DNA of 64,000 nt from Ruminococcaceae bacterium UBA5406 (GTDB lineage: Bacteria > Bacillota > Clostridia > Oscillospirales > Acutalibacteraceae). The stretch lies in contig DHNW01000030.1 of assembly GCA_002407675.1 (NCBI GenBank), positions 21,442 to 85,441 on the forward strand, in the 5' to 3' direction. This document shows, piece after piece, positions 8,613-15,870 of this stretch (position 1 is the stretch's first letter; every line of letters begins with the position of its first letter). The notes beneath the pieces are model-generated. The model saw only the letters and a program-made list of their open reading frames with translations. It was not told where the DNA came from and did not search any database. The position numbers were made by a program, and so were the translations under genes.

Positions 8613-9841
8613 GATTGGACGCCTCCCAGCATTTCTCTGCGCCGCTCCGCGGTAAACGCCATCAGCTGCGGTTTTTTCTTAATCAGTTCATAGTCGATCG
8701 AATCAAGCGGAGTCTGCTCCCGGATAAGGGACGTATAAATGCCCGCGCGGGCCACGTCGCCGATCAGGATATAGCCTTTGAGCAGACCGTCTTTCGAAAC
8801 CAGCTTTTTGTAAGTCTTCTCCGTCTGCTCCGTCCACGCTTCCCCGTCATAACTGCCCGCGGTGATAATATGCAGGCCAAAAAAGCCAATGGCATTCATC
8901 GGGATAGCCTTGTCAAACGACTTCTCACCTCCGGCCATATTGATGCCTGCCGTTTCACCCTGCAGATAAGCATTGGGGAGAATCGCCAGCACCCGGCTGG
9001 AATTGGTTGTAATATCGCGGCATTCGCAGCAGTCGCCCGCTGCGTAAACATCCGGCAGGGATGTGGCAGAATGGCTGTCGATAACAATCCCGCGCCCGGT
9101 TTTACAGCCGATCTCCGCCGCAAGCTGCGTATTCGGCCGTACGCCGACCGCCAGAATCAGCACGTCGAACGGAACCTCTCCCCCGCTTTTCAGCCTGGCC
9201 AGGCCCGGATTAAAATGTTCCACACTGTCCCCAAGAATAAACCGAATTCCGAAAGATTCAATATACTTCTGCACCATAACTGAACCGGTTTCATCAAGGA
9301 TGCTCGGCAGAATCCGGTTGGCAAGATCAACAACGGCGATGGAGCGCACCCGATTCCGAATTCCTTCAGCGCACTTCAGGCCAATCAATCCCGCACCGAC
9401 AATGAGGACACGGGATTCCTTCGTAAGTGCCGCTTCCAGCGCCTTCGCGTCGTCCAGTTTCATAAAAGTGAATTTCTTTTCCACCCTGTCCAAGCCATCC
9501 ATCGGCGGAACAAACGGCCGGGAACCCGTGGCAAACAGCAGCCTTTCAAACGGCACTCGGCGCCCATCTGACAGAATAACTTCTTTTGCGGCACGGTTCA
9601 CCTTCACGGCCCGAACGCCCAGAATCGTTTTGACACCGTTCTTCTCATAAAAATCGTCGGGACGATATTTCATCCGCTCTAAATCCGTTTTTCCATACAA
9701 AAGATACGAGATCAGCGGACGGGAGTAGACGGCATACGGCTCGTCAGAAATAACCGTGACAGAGCCTTCAGGGTCGACGGAGCGGATACCTTCAATACAG
9801 CCGACCGCCGCCGCGGAATTGCCGATAATCACATACTTCAT
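8609..9841 (-). CDS. FAD/NAD(P)-dependent oxidoreductase (glutamate synthase associated)
   Basis: A 410-residue pyridine nucleotide-disulphide type flavoprotein of the NirB / rubredoxin reductase class. The FAD Rossmann fold opens the protein (YVIIGNSAAAVGCIEGIR), the NAD(P) fold is VLIVGAGLIGLKCAEGI near residue 145, and the FAD-ribityl motif is DVYAAGDCCECRD near residue 270. It is sandwiched with 4-base overlaps between an iron-sulphur protein gene and the GXGXG subunit gene. It probably feeds electrons from NAD(P)H through the iron-sulphur protein to the FMN subunit, taking the place of GltD; that is inference from context. Confidence 0.9.
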   Translation of the reverse strand: MKYVIIGNSAAAVGCIEGIRSVDPEGSVTVISDEPYAVYSRPLISYLLYGKTDLERMKYRPDDFYEKNGVKTILGVRAVKVNRAAKEVILSDGRRVPFERLLFATGSRPFVPPMDGLDRVEKKFTFMKLDDAKALEAALTKESRVLIVGAGLIGLKCAEGIRNRVRSIAVVDLANRILPSILDETGSVMVQKYIESFGIRFILGDSVEHFNPGLARLKSGGEVPFDVLILAVGVRPNTQLAAEIGCKTGRGIVIDSHSATSLPDVYAAGDCCECRDITTNSSRVLAILPNAYLQGETAGINMAGGEKSFDKAIPMNAIGFFGLHIITAGSYDGEAWTEQTEKTYKKLVSKDGLLKGYILIGDVARAGIYTSLIREQTPLDSIDYELIKKKPQLMAFTAERRREMLGGVQS

Positions 9842-10278
9842 TCCGTTTCCCTCTCTTCAAACACAATCGCACCGTTTGGGCAGCCTTTTACACAGGCCGG
9901 TTCACCAAAACGGTTATTGGTGCAGAGTTCGCATTTCTGAATCACATAGCCGTCTGGGGCAGGGACAACTGCGCCGTAGGGACAAACCAAAATGCAGGTG
10001 TAACAGCCGACGCATTTGTCCTGATCACAGTGAATCACGCCGTCACGGACGCTTAAAGCGCCCGCAATACAGCTTTTTACACAAACAGGATCCTTACAGT
10101 GACGGCAGGAAACGGCAAAGCTGACCTGATTGTCGCCCTCGACCTGAATCCGCGGATGGATGGTCACATCCTTAAGCGCTTTTACCATGTCGGTTTCTCC
10201 GGAATTGGCAAATGCGCAGTTGTATTCACATAAATGGCACCCCAGACACCATTTTTCATTCACATAAACACGTTTCAT
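9838..10278 (-). CDS. Polyferredoxin-like 4Fe-4S electron-transfer subunit
   Basis: A 146-residue HycB/DmsB-like protein with four cysteine clusters that can hold four [4Fe-4S] centres: CLGCHLCEYNC, CRHCKDPVCVKSC, CVGCYTCILVCP and CELC...ACVKGCP. It starts at the ATG for MKRVYVNEKWC, preceded by GGGGGAG, 4 bases after the stop of the FMN subunit gene. A longer reading frame extends into that upstream gene and is not used. Role inferred: wiring the neighbouring flavoprotein to the glutamate synthase core. Confidence 0.9.
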   Translation of the reverse strand: MKRVYVNEKWCLGCHLCEYNCAFANSGETDMVKALKDVTIHPRIQVEGDNQVSFAVSCRHCKDPVCVKSCIAGALSVRDGVIHCDQDKCVGCYTCILVCPYGAVVPAPDGYVIQKCELCTNNRFGEPACVKGCPNGAIVFEERETE

Positions 10279-10282
10279 CAGC

Positions 10283-11791
10283 TTACTCCCCCGCATGCTT
10301 GATGCCCAAAACCTCAAGCTCTTTTTCGTTCAGACCCACGCCGCGCAGCATCAGACGGTTGCCGCGGAGCGCTTCAATGGAATTGATTCCCATGCCGCCC
10401 ATCATCTCCATAATTTCGTGCTGCCAGGCGGAAATCATGTTAACCAAACGTTTGTATCCGATATCCGGATTCAGGCGTTTTACAAGATCGGGACGCTGCG
10501 TCGCAATCCCCCAGTTGCACTTGCCCGTTTGGCAGGTCCGGCACAGATGGCAGCCAAGGGCAACCAGCGCGGCCGTTGCAATGTAGACGGCGTCTGCACC
10601 CAGGGCAATGGCCTTGATTACGTCTGCGGAGCTTCGGATCCCTCCGCCTACAATCAGCGAAACGTTATTGCGGATCTTCTCCTGGCGGAGCCGTTCATCC
10701 ACCGAAGCCAAGGCCAGCTCAATGGGAATTCCGACATTGTCGCGGATTCGGGTTGGGGCCGCCCCTGTTCCGCCCCGGAAACCGTCGATGGCAATGATAT
10801 CGGCTCCGCTGCGTGCAATACCGCTCGCGATGGCCGCCACATTATGCACCGCGGCAATTTTGACAATAATCGGCTTCTTGTATTCCGTCGCTTCTTTTAA
10901 GGAATAAACCAGCTGGCGCAGATCCTCAATAGAATAAATATCATGGTGCGGCGCGGGTGAAATGGCATCACTGCCCTCTGGAATCATCCTTGTGCGGGAA
11001 ACGTCCCCGACGATTTTTGCACCTGGCAGATGACCGCCGATACCCGGCTTGGCGCCCTGCCCGATTTTGATCTCAATGGCTGCACCGGCTTCAAGATATT
11101 TTTTATGCACACCGAACCGGCCGGAAGCGACCTGAACGATTGTGTTGGGGCCATATTTGTAAAAATCCTCGTGCAGACCGCCCTCGCCGGTATTGTAATA
11201 GGTTCCCAGTTCCTGCGCCGCGCGTGCAAGGCTTTCGTGCGCGTTGTAACTGATAGAGCCGTAGCTCATAGCGGAAAAAAGAATGGGTACTTCCAGTTTC
11301 AGCTGCGGCGGAAGATTGTCTGTTTTGATGCCGCCATCCGCATTACGTTCAATTTTATCCGGCTTTTTTCCGAGAAAAGTCCGGGTCTCCATCGGCTCAC
11401 GCAAAGGATCAATGGAAGGGTTTGTCACCTGTGAAGCGTTGAGAAGTATTTTGTCCCAGTAAACCGGGTACGGTTTGGGGTTCCCCATGGAAGAAAGCAG
11501 CATGCCTCCGGTTTCTGCCTGACGGTATATCTCCTCAATCGCCTCATTGCTCCACAGGGCATTTGTGCGGAATGTATCCGGATTTTTCACGATTTTCAAT
11601 GCGTGAGTCGGGCAGAGCGAAACACAGCGGTGACAGTTGACACACTTTGACTCGTCGCTCTTCATTGTTCCCGTATCCGGATCAAAGGAATGGACTTCGT
11701 TGGCGCACTGGCGCTCGCAGACACGGCAGGCAATGCACCGCTGAGGGTCACGGATGACATCATATTCCGGGACTGTATAGTTGATACCCAT
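10283..11791 (-). CDS. Glutamate synthase FMN-binding subunit with N-terminal ferredoxin domain
   Basis: A 502-residue core subunit that reductively aminates 2-oxoglutarate to glutamate. The N-terminus has two [4Fe-4S] motifs (CIACRVCERQC, CVNCHRCVSLC). The rest is the FMN-binding TIM barrel with GQGAKPGIGGHLPG, AISPAPHHDIYSIEDL and DGFRGGTGAAPTR, plus a cysteine trio (CHLCRTCQTGKC) for an iron-sulphur centre. This is the short, archaeal-type form, lacking the amidotransferase and GXGXG domains, which are encoded separately on either side. It starts one base after the amidotransferase C-terminal ORF. Confidence 0.95.
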   Translation of the reverse strand: MGINYTVPEYDVIRDPQRCIACRVCERQCANEVHSFDPDTGTMKSDESKCVNCHRCVSLCPTHALKIVKNPDTFRTNALWSNEAIEEIYRQAETGGMLLSSMGNPKPYPVYWDKILLNASQVTNPSIDPLREPMETRTFLGKKPDKIERNADGGIKTDNLPPQLKLEVPILFSAMSYGSISYNAHESLARAAQELGTYYNTGEGGLHEDFYKYGPNTIVQVASGRFGVHKKYLEAGAAIEIKIGQGAKPGIGGHLPGAKIVGDVSRTRMIPEGSDAISPAPHHDIYSIEDLRQLVYSLKEATEYKKPIIVKIAAVHNVAAIASGIARSGADIIAIDGFRGGTGAAPTRIRDNVGIPIELALASVDERLRQEKIRNNVSLIVGGGIRSSADVIKAIALGADAVYIATAALVALGCHLCRTCQTGKCNWGIATQRPDLVKRLNPDIGYKRLVNMISAWQHEIMEMMGGMGINSIEALRGNRLMLRGVGLNEKELEVLGIKHAGE

Positions 11792-11792
11792 G

Positions 11793-12485
11793 TTAAACCT
11801 TAACCCCCTTTTTCAGTGTCACAATAACCGGTTCGCCGCCGCGTGGCGACCACAGTTTATCCAAACTGGGCTGAATGGTACGGATGGCACACTCTTCGCT
11901 TGCCACGTACACGGTATCGTCCTTCTCCCCTACCACCATGCTGCGCAGCTTTAACCGGTCGTTCAGTGCCATCATCCCGCCGGTATAGCCCAGCAGGATG
12001 GAAAAAGGCCCAGTAATCAGCAGACTGGAAAAGACATTGCGCAGATAGGTATAATACCGGCGTCTGTCTTCCGGCATAGCATCAATTTCACTCCAGAACG
12101 GAGCGGCAATAATATCGGCCGTTTCCCGCAGGCTCAAGTGCTGCCGGCGGTTCAGGTAGTCGATAATATAGGTGATTACTTCGGTGTCGGTCAGGAGCGT
12201 ACAGGTATAGCCGTACATTTCAATGAACCGGCGGTTTGCATCATAGGATGAAATTTCCCCGTTATGCACGACGGAATAATCCAGCAGGGCAAAGGGATGC
12301 GCACCGCCCCACCAGCCCGGGGTATTGGTCGGGTAACGGCCGTGCGCTGTCCAGCAGTAGCCTTCATATTCCTCCAGCCGGTAAAACCGGCCTACATCTT
12401 CCGGAAAACCAACCGCTTTGAAAACGCCCATGTTTTTACCGCTGCTGAACACATAGGCCCCGCGCACCTGCGTGTTAATCTTCAT
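11793..12485 (-). CDS. Glutamate synthase amidotransferase, C-terminal half
   Basis: A 230-residue ORF that continues a class II glutamine amidotransferase (glutaminase) domain. It holds the substrate-binding and oxyanion-hole motifs AHGRYPTNTPGW, VVHNGEISSYDANR and LLTDTEVITY. It lacks the N-terminal nucleophile cysteine, which lies in the preceding ORF. The two ORFs overlap by 4 bases (TCATGA). My recollection of this clostridial family is of a single protein of about 370 residues, so this is either a natural split or a frameshift. The start codon is the overlapping ATG, with no clear ribosome-binding site of its own. Confidence 0.85.
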   Translation of the reverse strand: MKINTQVRGAYVFSSGKNMGVFKAVGFPEDVGRFYRLEEYEGYCWTAHGRYPTNTPGWWGGAHPFALLDYSVVHNGEISSYDANRRFIEMYGYTCTLLTDTEVITYIIDYLNRRQHLSLRETADIIAAPFWSEIDAMPEDRRRYYTYLRNVFSSLLITGPFSILLGYTGGMMALNDRLKLRSMVVGEKDDTVYVASEECAIRTIQPSLDKLWSPRGGEPVIVTLKKGVKV

Positions 12486-12886
12486 GACAAAGCGCGCGAC
12501 AAATCCCGCTCGTCCAGCCCGGTTTCCTCTAGCTTTTTGGGAAAAGGCAAAGCAAAATAACGCCAGATGGCCGGCGCATCAGTAATTCCGGTGACTTTTC
12601 GAGTCGGAATTCGCTCTGCCACGCTGATATCAAAACTAGACTGAATAATATGCTCGCACTCTTCTTTTGCGCGCACACTGTCGTAAAACACATGGAACGC
12701 ATAAAGGTCCTTCTGCTTTGGATAAATGCCATAAGCGGCAAAGCCGCCGCCAAGACCGTTGGATCGGTCGTGCATCGGCGTAATGGAACGAATAATGGGT
12801 TCCCCGCTGAACCGACGGCCGCTCCGGGAAAATATGCCTGAAATGGCACATCCGGAAGGAATCCGCGTTTCGCCTTCATATTGCAT
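12482..12886 (-). CDS. Glutamate synthase amidotransferase, N-terminal half
   Basis: A 134-residue ORF, first gene of the glutamate synthase operon. IPSGCAISGIFSRSG aligns with the opening of class II amidotransferases, where cysteine is the nucleophile that releases ammonia from glutamine. SNGLGGGFAAYGIYP follows. The cysteine would have to be exposed by removing about 12 residues, as in GltB; that is inference. The ATG at 12886 is chosen for the GGGAGG upstream; the longer frame from 12943 has none. It ends abruptly at the overlap with the C-terminal half. Confidence 0.8.
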   Translation of the reverse strand: MQYEGETRIPSGCAISGIFSRSGRRFSGEPIIRSITPMHDRSNGLGGGFAAYGIYPKQKDLYAFHVFYDSVRAKEECEHIIQSSFDISVAERIPTRKVTGITDAPAIWRYFALPFPKKLEETGLDERDLSRALS

Positions 12887-12941
12887 AAAAGAACAGGCCT
12901 CCCTGCAAACTAACTTTTTGGGATAGAGTACGGCGCCCCTC

Positions 12942-12962
12942 AAAAACAGAGGATTGCCCTCT
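12942..12962 (-). promoter_or_regulatory. Weak hairpin plus U-run in glutamate synthase leader
   Basis: On the minus strand AGAGG (12958-12962) pairs with CCTCT (12948-12952) across a 5-base loop, followed closely by a run of five T. It lies in the approximately 125-base leader between the promoter at 13018-13046 and the first glutamate synthase ORF. The stem is only 5 base pairs, so termination would be weak. It may be an attenuator or chance. Confidence 0.3.
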
Positions 12963-13017
12963 TTTTATTAGACAATTTTAGATTTTTAGAAAGTTAACTT
13001 ACTTTTGTATACTTTTT

Positions 13018-13046
13018 ATCTTAGGATATTTATCTTATTAAGTCAA
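13018..13046 (-). promoter_or_regulatory. Promoter of the glutamate synthase operon
   Basis: Minus-strand TTGACT (13041-13046) and TAAGAT (13018-13023) with a 17-base spacer, reading toward the amidotransferase ORFs. A perfect palindrome AAGTTAACTT lies just downstream at 12991-13000. This promoter and the one for glnN are back to back in a 404-base A+T-rich gap that holds no gene. Confidence 0.65.
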
Positions 13047-13125
13047 TAGTTTTTTGCATGATTTATGGATTCGAAATGCATATTTGTTGAAATATTCTAG
13101 AAATCAGTTCTTGCTAAAGGCTTTT

Positions 13126-13153
13126 ATGCAATACTGTACTTAATTTATTGCAT
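13126..13153. repeat. Inverted repeat ATGCAAT / ATTGCAT
   Basis: Perfect 7-base arms at 13126-13132 and 13147-13153, separated by 14 bases, ending 15 bases before the -35 box of the glnN promoter. The position suits an activator or repressor of nitrogen genes. No regulator is identified. Confidence 0.45.
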
Positions 13154-13168
13154 ATCCTGCATTTTCTA

Positions 13169-13197
13169 TTGACAACCGGGCACAGCGGCAATATAAT
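13169..13197 (+). promoter_or_regulatory. Consensus promoter of glnN
   Basis: TTGACA at 13169-13174 and TATAAT at 13192-13197 with a 17-base spacer: a perfect housekeeping sigma promoter. The expected transcription start is near 13204, only about 10 bases before the terminator hairpin at 13215. Confidence 0.9.
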
Positions 13198-13214
13198 ATT
13201 GGTGTAATACAGCA

Positions 13215-13256
13215 AGGGCGCTGTAAGGTATTGAAAGCCTTATAGCGCCCTTTTTT
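13215..13256 (+). terminator. Promoter-proximal terminator (attenuator) before glnN
   Basis: Arms 13215-13228 and 13238-13251 pair over 14 base pairs (one G-U) around a 9-base loop and are followed by six T. This is a complete intrinsic terminator, lying between the consensus promoter and the glnN start codon at 13291. Transcripts must pass it to express glnN, so it acts as an attenuator or defines a very short RNA. No alternative antiterminator fold is evident in the short leader. Confidence 0.85.
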
Positions 13257-13290
13257 AATTTTTTACAATTTGTATAGGGAGTGGATTCAG

Positions 13291-15378
13291 ATGAGCAAGG
13301 TACCCGAAATATTCGGCAGCCTGGTCTTTAACGACACCGTTATGAAAGAACGGCTGCCCAAGGAAACGTACCGGGCCCTGAAGGAAACGAGGGCATGCGG
13401 AAAAGCTCTTGACCCGAAAGTGGCGGACGTGGTGGCCAACACCATGAAGGAATGGGCGCTGGAAAAGGGTGCAACCCACTTTACGCACTGGTTTCAGCCG
13501 ATGACCGGCATTACAGCCGAAAAGCACGACAGCTTCATTACGCCCATAGACGGTGAAAAGGTTTTAATGGAATTTTCTGGGAATGAACTGATTAAAGGCG
13601 AACCGGACGCTTCCAGTTTCCCGTCCGGAGGGCTGCGGGCTACTTTTGAGGCACGCGGCTACACGGCATGGGACCCAACCAGCGACGCTTTTATTAAAGG
13701 AAATTCCCTCTGCATTCCAACGGCTTTCTGTTCCTATGGCGGCGAAGCGCTTGACAAAAAAACTCCGCTGCTGCGTTCTATGGATGCCATCAACAAACAG
13801 GCGCTTCGAATTCTGAGGTTGTTTGGAAACAAAAGTGCAAAACGCGTGATTACGACAGTCGGTCCGGAACAGGAATATTTTCTGGTGGACAAAGCTATGT
13901 TCGAAAAACGCAAAGACCTTGTCTATACCGGCCGCACCCTGTTCGGGGCAAAGCCTCCGAAGGGGCAGGAAATGGAAGACCATTATTTCGGTGTTATCAA
14001 GCCACGCGTGGCTTCCTTTATGGCTGACCTGAACGAAGAGCTTTGGAAACTCGGTATCCTTTCCAAAACCGAACATAATGAAGTGGCTCCTTCACAGCAT
14101 GAAATGGCACCGATTTTTACAACCAGCAACATTGCAACCGACCATAACCAGCTGGTGATGGAGATTATGAAGAAAGTTGCCACCCGGCACGGGCTGACGT
14201 GTCTGCTTCATGAAAAACCGTTTGAAGGAATTAATGGGAGCGGAAAACACAATAACTGGAGCATGTCAACGGATACTGGAGAAAATCTTTTGGAACCCGG
14301 CGATTCCCCCAGGCAGAATGCCCAGTTTCTCCTGTTCCTGACTGCCGTGATCAAGGCAGTGGACGAACACCAGGATCTTCTCCGCATTTCCGTGGCAAGC
14401 GCGGGCAATGACCACCGTCTGGGCGCAAATGAAGCGCCTCCGGCTATTGTATCCATGTTTTTGGGCGACGAACTGACCGACATTCTGAAATCCATTGAAA
14501 GCGGAAAGCCTTATGTGCAGAAAGACAAAGTGTTTATGGAAATCGGCAGCGATGTTCTTCCCCGCTTCCCCAAAGACACAACCGACCGCAACCGCACTTC
14601 CCCTTTCGCCTTCACTGGCAACAAGTTTGAATTCCGCATGGTTGGATCGACCGCGTCTCTTGCCTGCCCAAATATGATGCTGAACACCACTGTTGCAGAT
14701 GAACTGAGGCAGTTTGCCGACGAACTGGAAAAATCCGACGATTTTAAAGGCTCGCTGAACCAGATTATAAAAGATACGATTCATGACCACAAACGCATCA
14801 TTTTCAATGGAAACAACTATGCACCGGAATGGGTGGATGAAGCGAAAAAACGCGGACTGCTGAATCTGCGCAGCACCGTGGACTGCCTGCCGTACTACAT
14901 TAAAGACGAAAATATCCGTTTGTTTGAGCGGCACGGCGTTCTTTCTAAAACCGAAGTTCACGCCCGCTATGAAATTGAACTGGAAAATTACTATAAGCAA
15001 ATTAATATTGAAGCCCTTACGATGCTGGATATGATTAAAAAGGATATTCTTCCTGCAACGGCGGCTTACATGAAAGATTTGGGCGCAGCAGCACTCGAAA
15101 AAAAGCAGCTTGGGCTGGGAACAGGCTTTGAACAGTCGCTGCTGACAGAAATATCCGGCTATGCGGATGAACTGTACGCCAAGGCCAAAGAACTTGAAAA
15201 CGATGAAGAAAATACCCCGCAGTCAAGTGATGTCCTTGATATTGCCAAATATTACCGCAGCACAGTTTTTGCCCAGATGGAAGCCACCCGCAAACCGGCG
15301 GATAAAATTGAATCGCTCGTCGGATCTAAATACTGGCCTTACCCAACTTACGGTGAACTGCTTTTCAGCGTTGTGTAA
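13291..15378 (+). CDS. glnN: Type III glutamine synthetase
   Basis: A 695-residue GlnN-type glutamine synthetase, which makes glutamine from glutamate, ammonium and ATP in the cytoplasm as a large dodecamer. It begins MSKVPEIFGSLVFND; family landmarks include THWFQPMTG, GPEQEYFLVD, NEVAPSQHEMAPIF and NGSGKHNNWS. The length (about 700) separates it from the shorter types I and II. The ATG at 13291 is preferred over one at 13270, which overlaps the ribosome-binding region (AGGGAGTGG). It is divergent from the glutamate synthase operon, so the two form the ammonium-assimilation cycle. Confidence 0.97.
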   Translation: MSKVPEIFGSLVFNDTVMKERLPKETYRALKETRACGKALDPKVADVVANTMKEWALEKGATHFTHWFQPMTGITAEKHDSFITPIDGEKVLMEFSGNELIKGEPDASSFPSGGLRATFEARGYTAWDPTSDAFIKGNSLCIPTAFCSYGGEALDKKTPLLRSMDAINKQALRILRLFGNKSAKRVITTVGPEQEYFLVDKAMFEKRKDLVYTGRTLFGAKPPKGQEMEDHYFGVIKPRVASFMADLNEELWKLGILSKTEHNEVAPSQHEMAPIFTTSNIATDHNQLVMEIMKKVATRHGLTCLLHEKPFEGINGSGKHNNWSMSTDTGENLLEPGDSPRQNAQFLLFLTAVIKAVDEHQDLLRISVASAGNDHRLGANEAPPAIVSMFLGDELTDILKSIESGKPYVQKDKVFMEIGSDVLPRFPKDTTDRNRTSPFAFTGNKFEFRMVGSTASLACPNMMLNTTVADELRQFADELEKSDDFKGSLNQIIKDTIHDHKRIIFNGNNYAPEWVDEAKKRGLLNLRSTVDCLPYYIKDENIRLFERHGVLSKTEVHARYEIELENYYKQINIEALTMLDMIKKDILPATAAYMKDLGAAALEKKQLGLGTGFEQSLLTEISGYADELYAKAKELENDEENTPQSSDVLDIAKYYRSTVFAQMEATRKPADKIESLVGSKYWPYPTYGELLFSVV

Positions 15379-15434
15379 CGGGTCCTGAATTCTCTCCTCA
15401 TTTTCCTATACAAACCTATATAAATATGTAATAC

Positions 15435-15473
15435 AAAAGGGAAACATCCGAATGAACGGATCATTTCCCTTTT
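15435..15473. terminator. Bidirectional terminator between glnN and rnpB
   Basis: AAAAGGGAAA...CCG pairs with CGG...TTTCCCTTTT around an AATGAA loop, with A-rich and T-rich flanks on either side. It ends glnN on the plus strand and the RNase P RNA on the minus strand. Confidence 0.85.
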
Positions 15474-15828
15474 ATGCTGCGACCAGGTCTGTAAGCCGAG
15501 TTCTGTCTTAGACGACCATCTATCTTGGCCGGGTGTTGCCACCGCGGCTCAATGCCACCTTCACGGGACGCGCCGGGCCGACGCACAAGTCCCTCTGCGG
15601 TGTTGCTCCGAATAGGGTTTGCAGAGCCGTGCAGTCTCCTGCACGCTGGTGGGCTCTTACCCCGCCTTTCCATCCTTGCCGCGAAAAACGCGGCGGTATA
15701 TCTCTGTTGCACTTTCCCTGGGGTTGCCCCCGGCGGCCGTTAGCCGTTATTCCTGCCCTGTGGAGCTCGGACTTTCCTCGGGCGCGCACTTTCGCGCTGC
15801 GTCCGCAGCCGCCCGGCCTGCTCGCATA
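15473..15828 (-). ncRNA. rnpB: RNase P RNA (bacterial class A)
   Basis: Catalytic RNA that trims the 5' leaders of pre-tRNAs. On the minus strand the 5' part reads GCGAGCAGGCCGGGCGGC and is followed by the conserved GAGGAAAGTCCGAGCTCC. The middle has the universal ACAGAGA-type segment. The 3' end has ACAGAACTCGGCTTACAG, and the terminal strands (TATGC / GCATA) close the P1 helix. The length of about 356 bases fits class A RNAs. The ends are set from P1 pairing and may be off by a few bases. A terminator follows immediately. Confidence 0.95.
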
Positions 15829-15870
15829 ATACGCTGTAAATAGAGATTATAAAGGATTTGACGGAAAAAG

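Noticed and set aside
13201..13290. ANTAR-type antitermination leader for glnN
   Set aside because: The leader before the terminator is only about 10 bases and shows no paired hexaloop hairpins, so only the terminator is called.
15520..15829. Protein-coding frames at the RNase P RNA locus
   Set aside because: They cross the conserved RNase P RNA sequence and lack ribosome-binding sites; the RNA explains the DNA.
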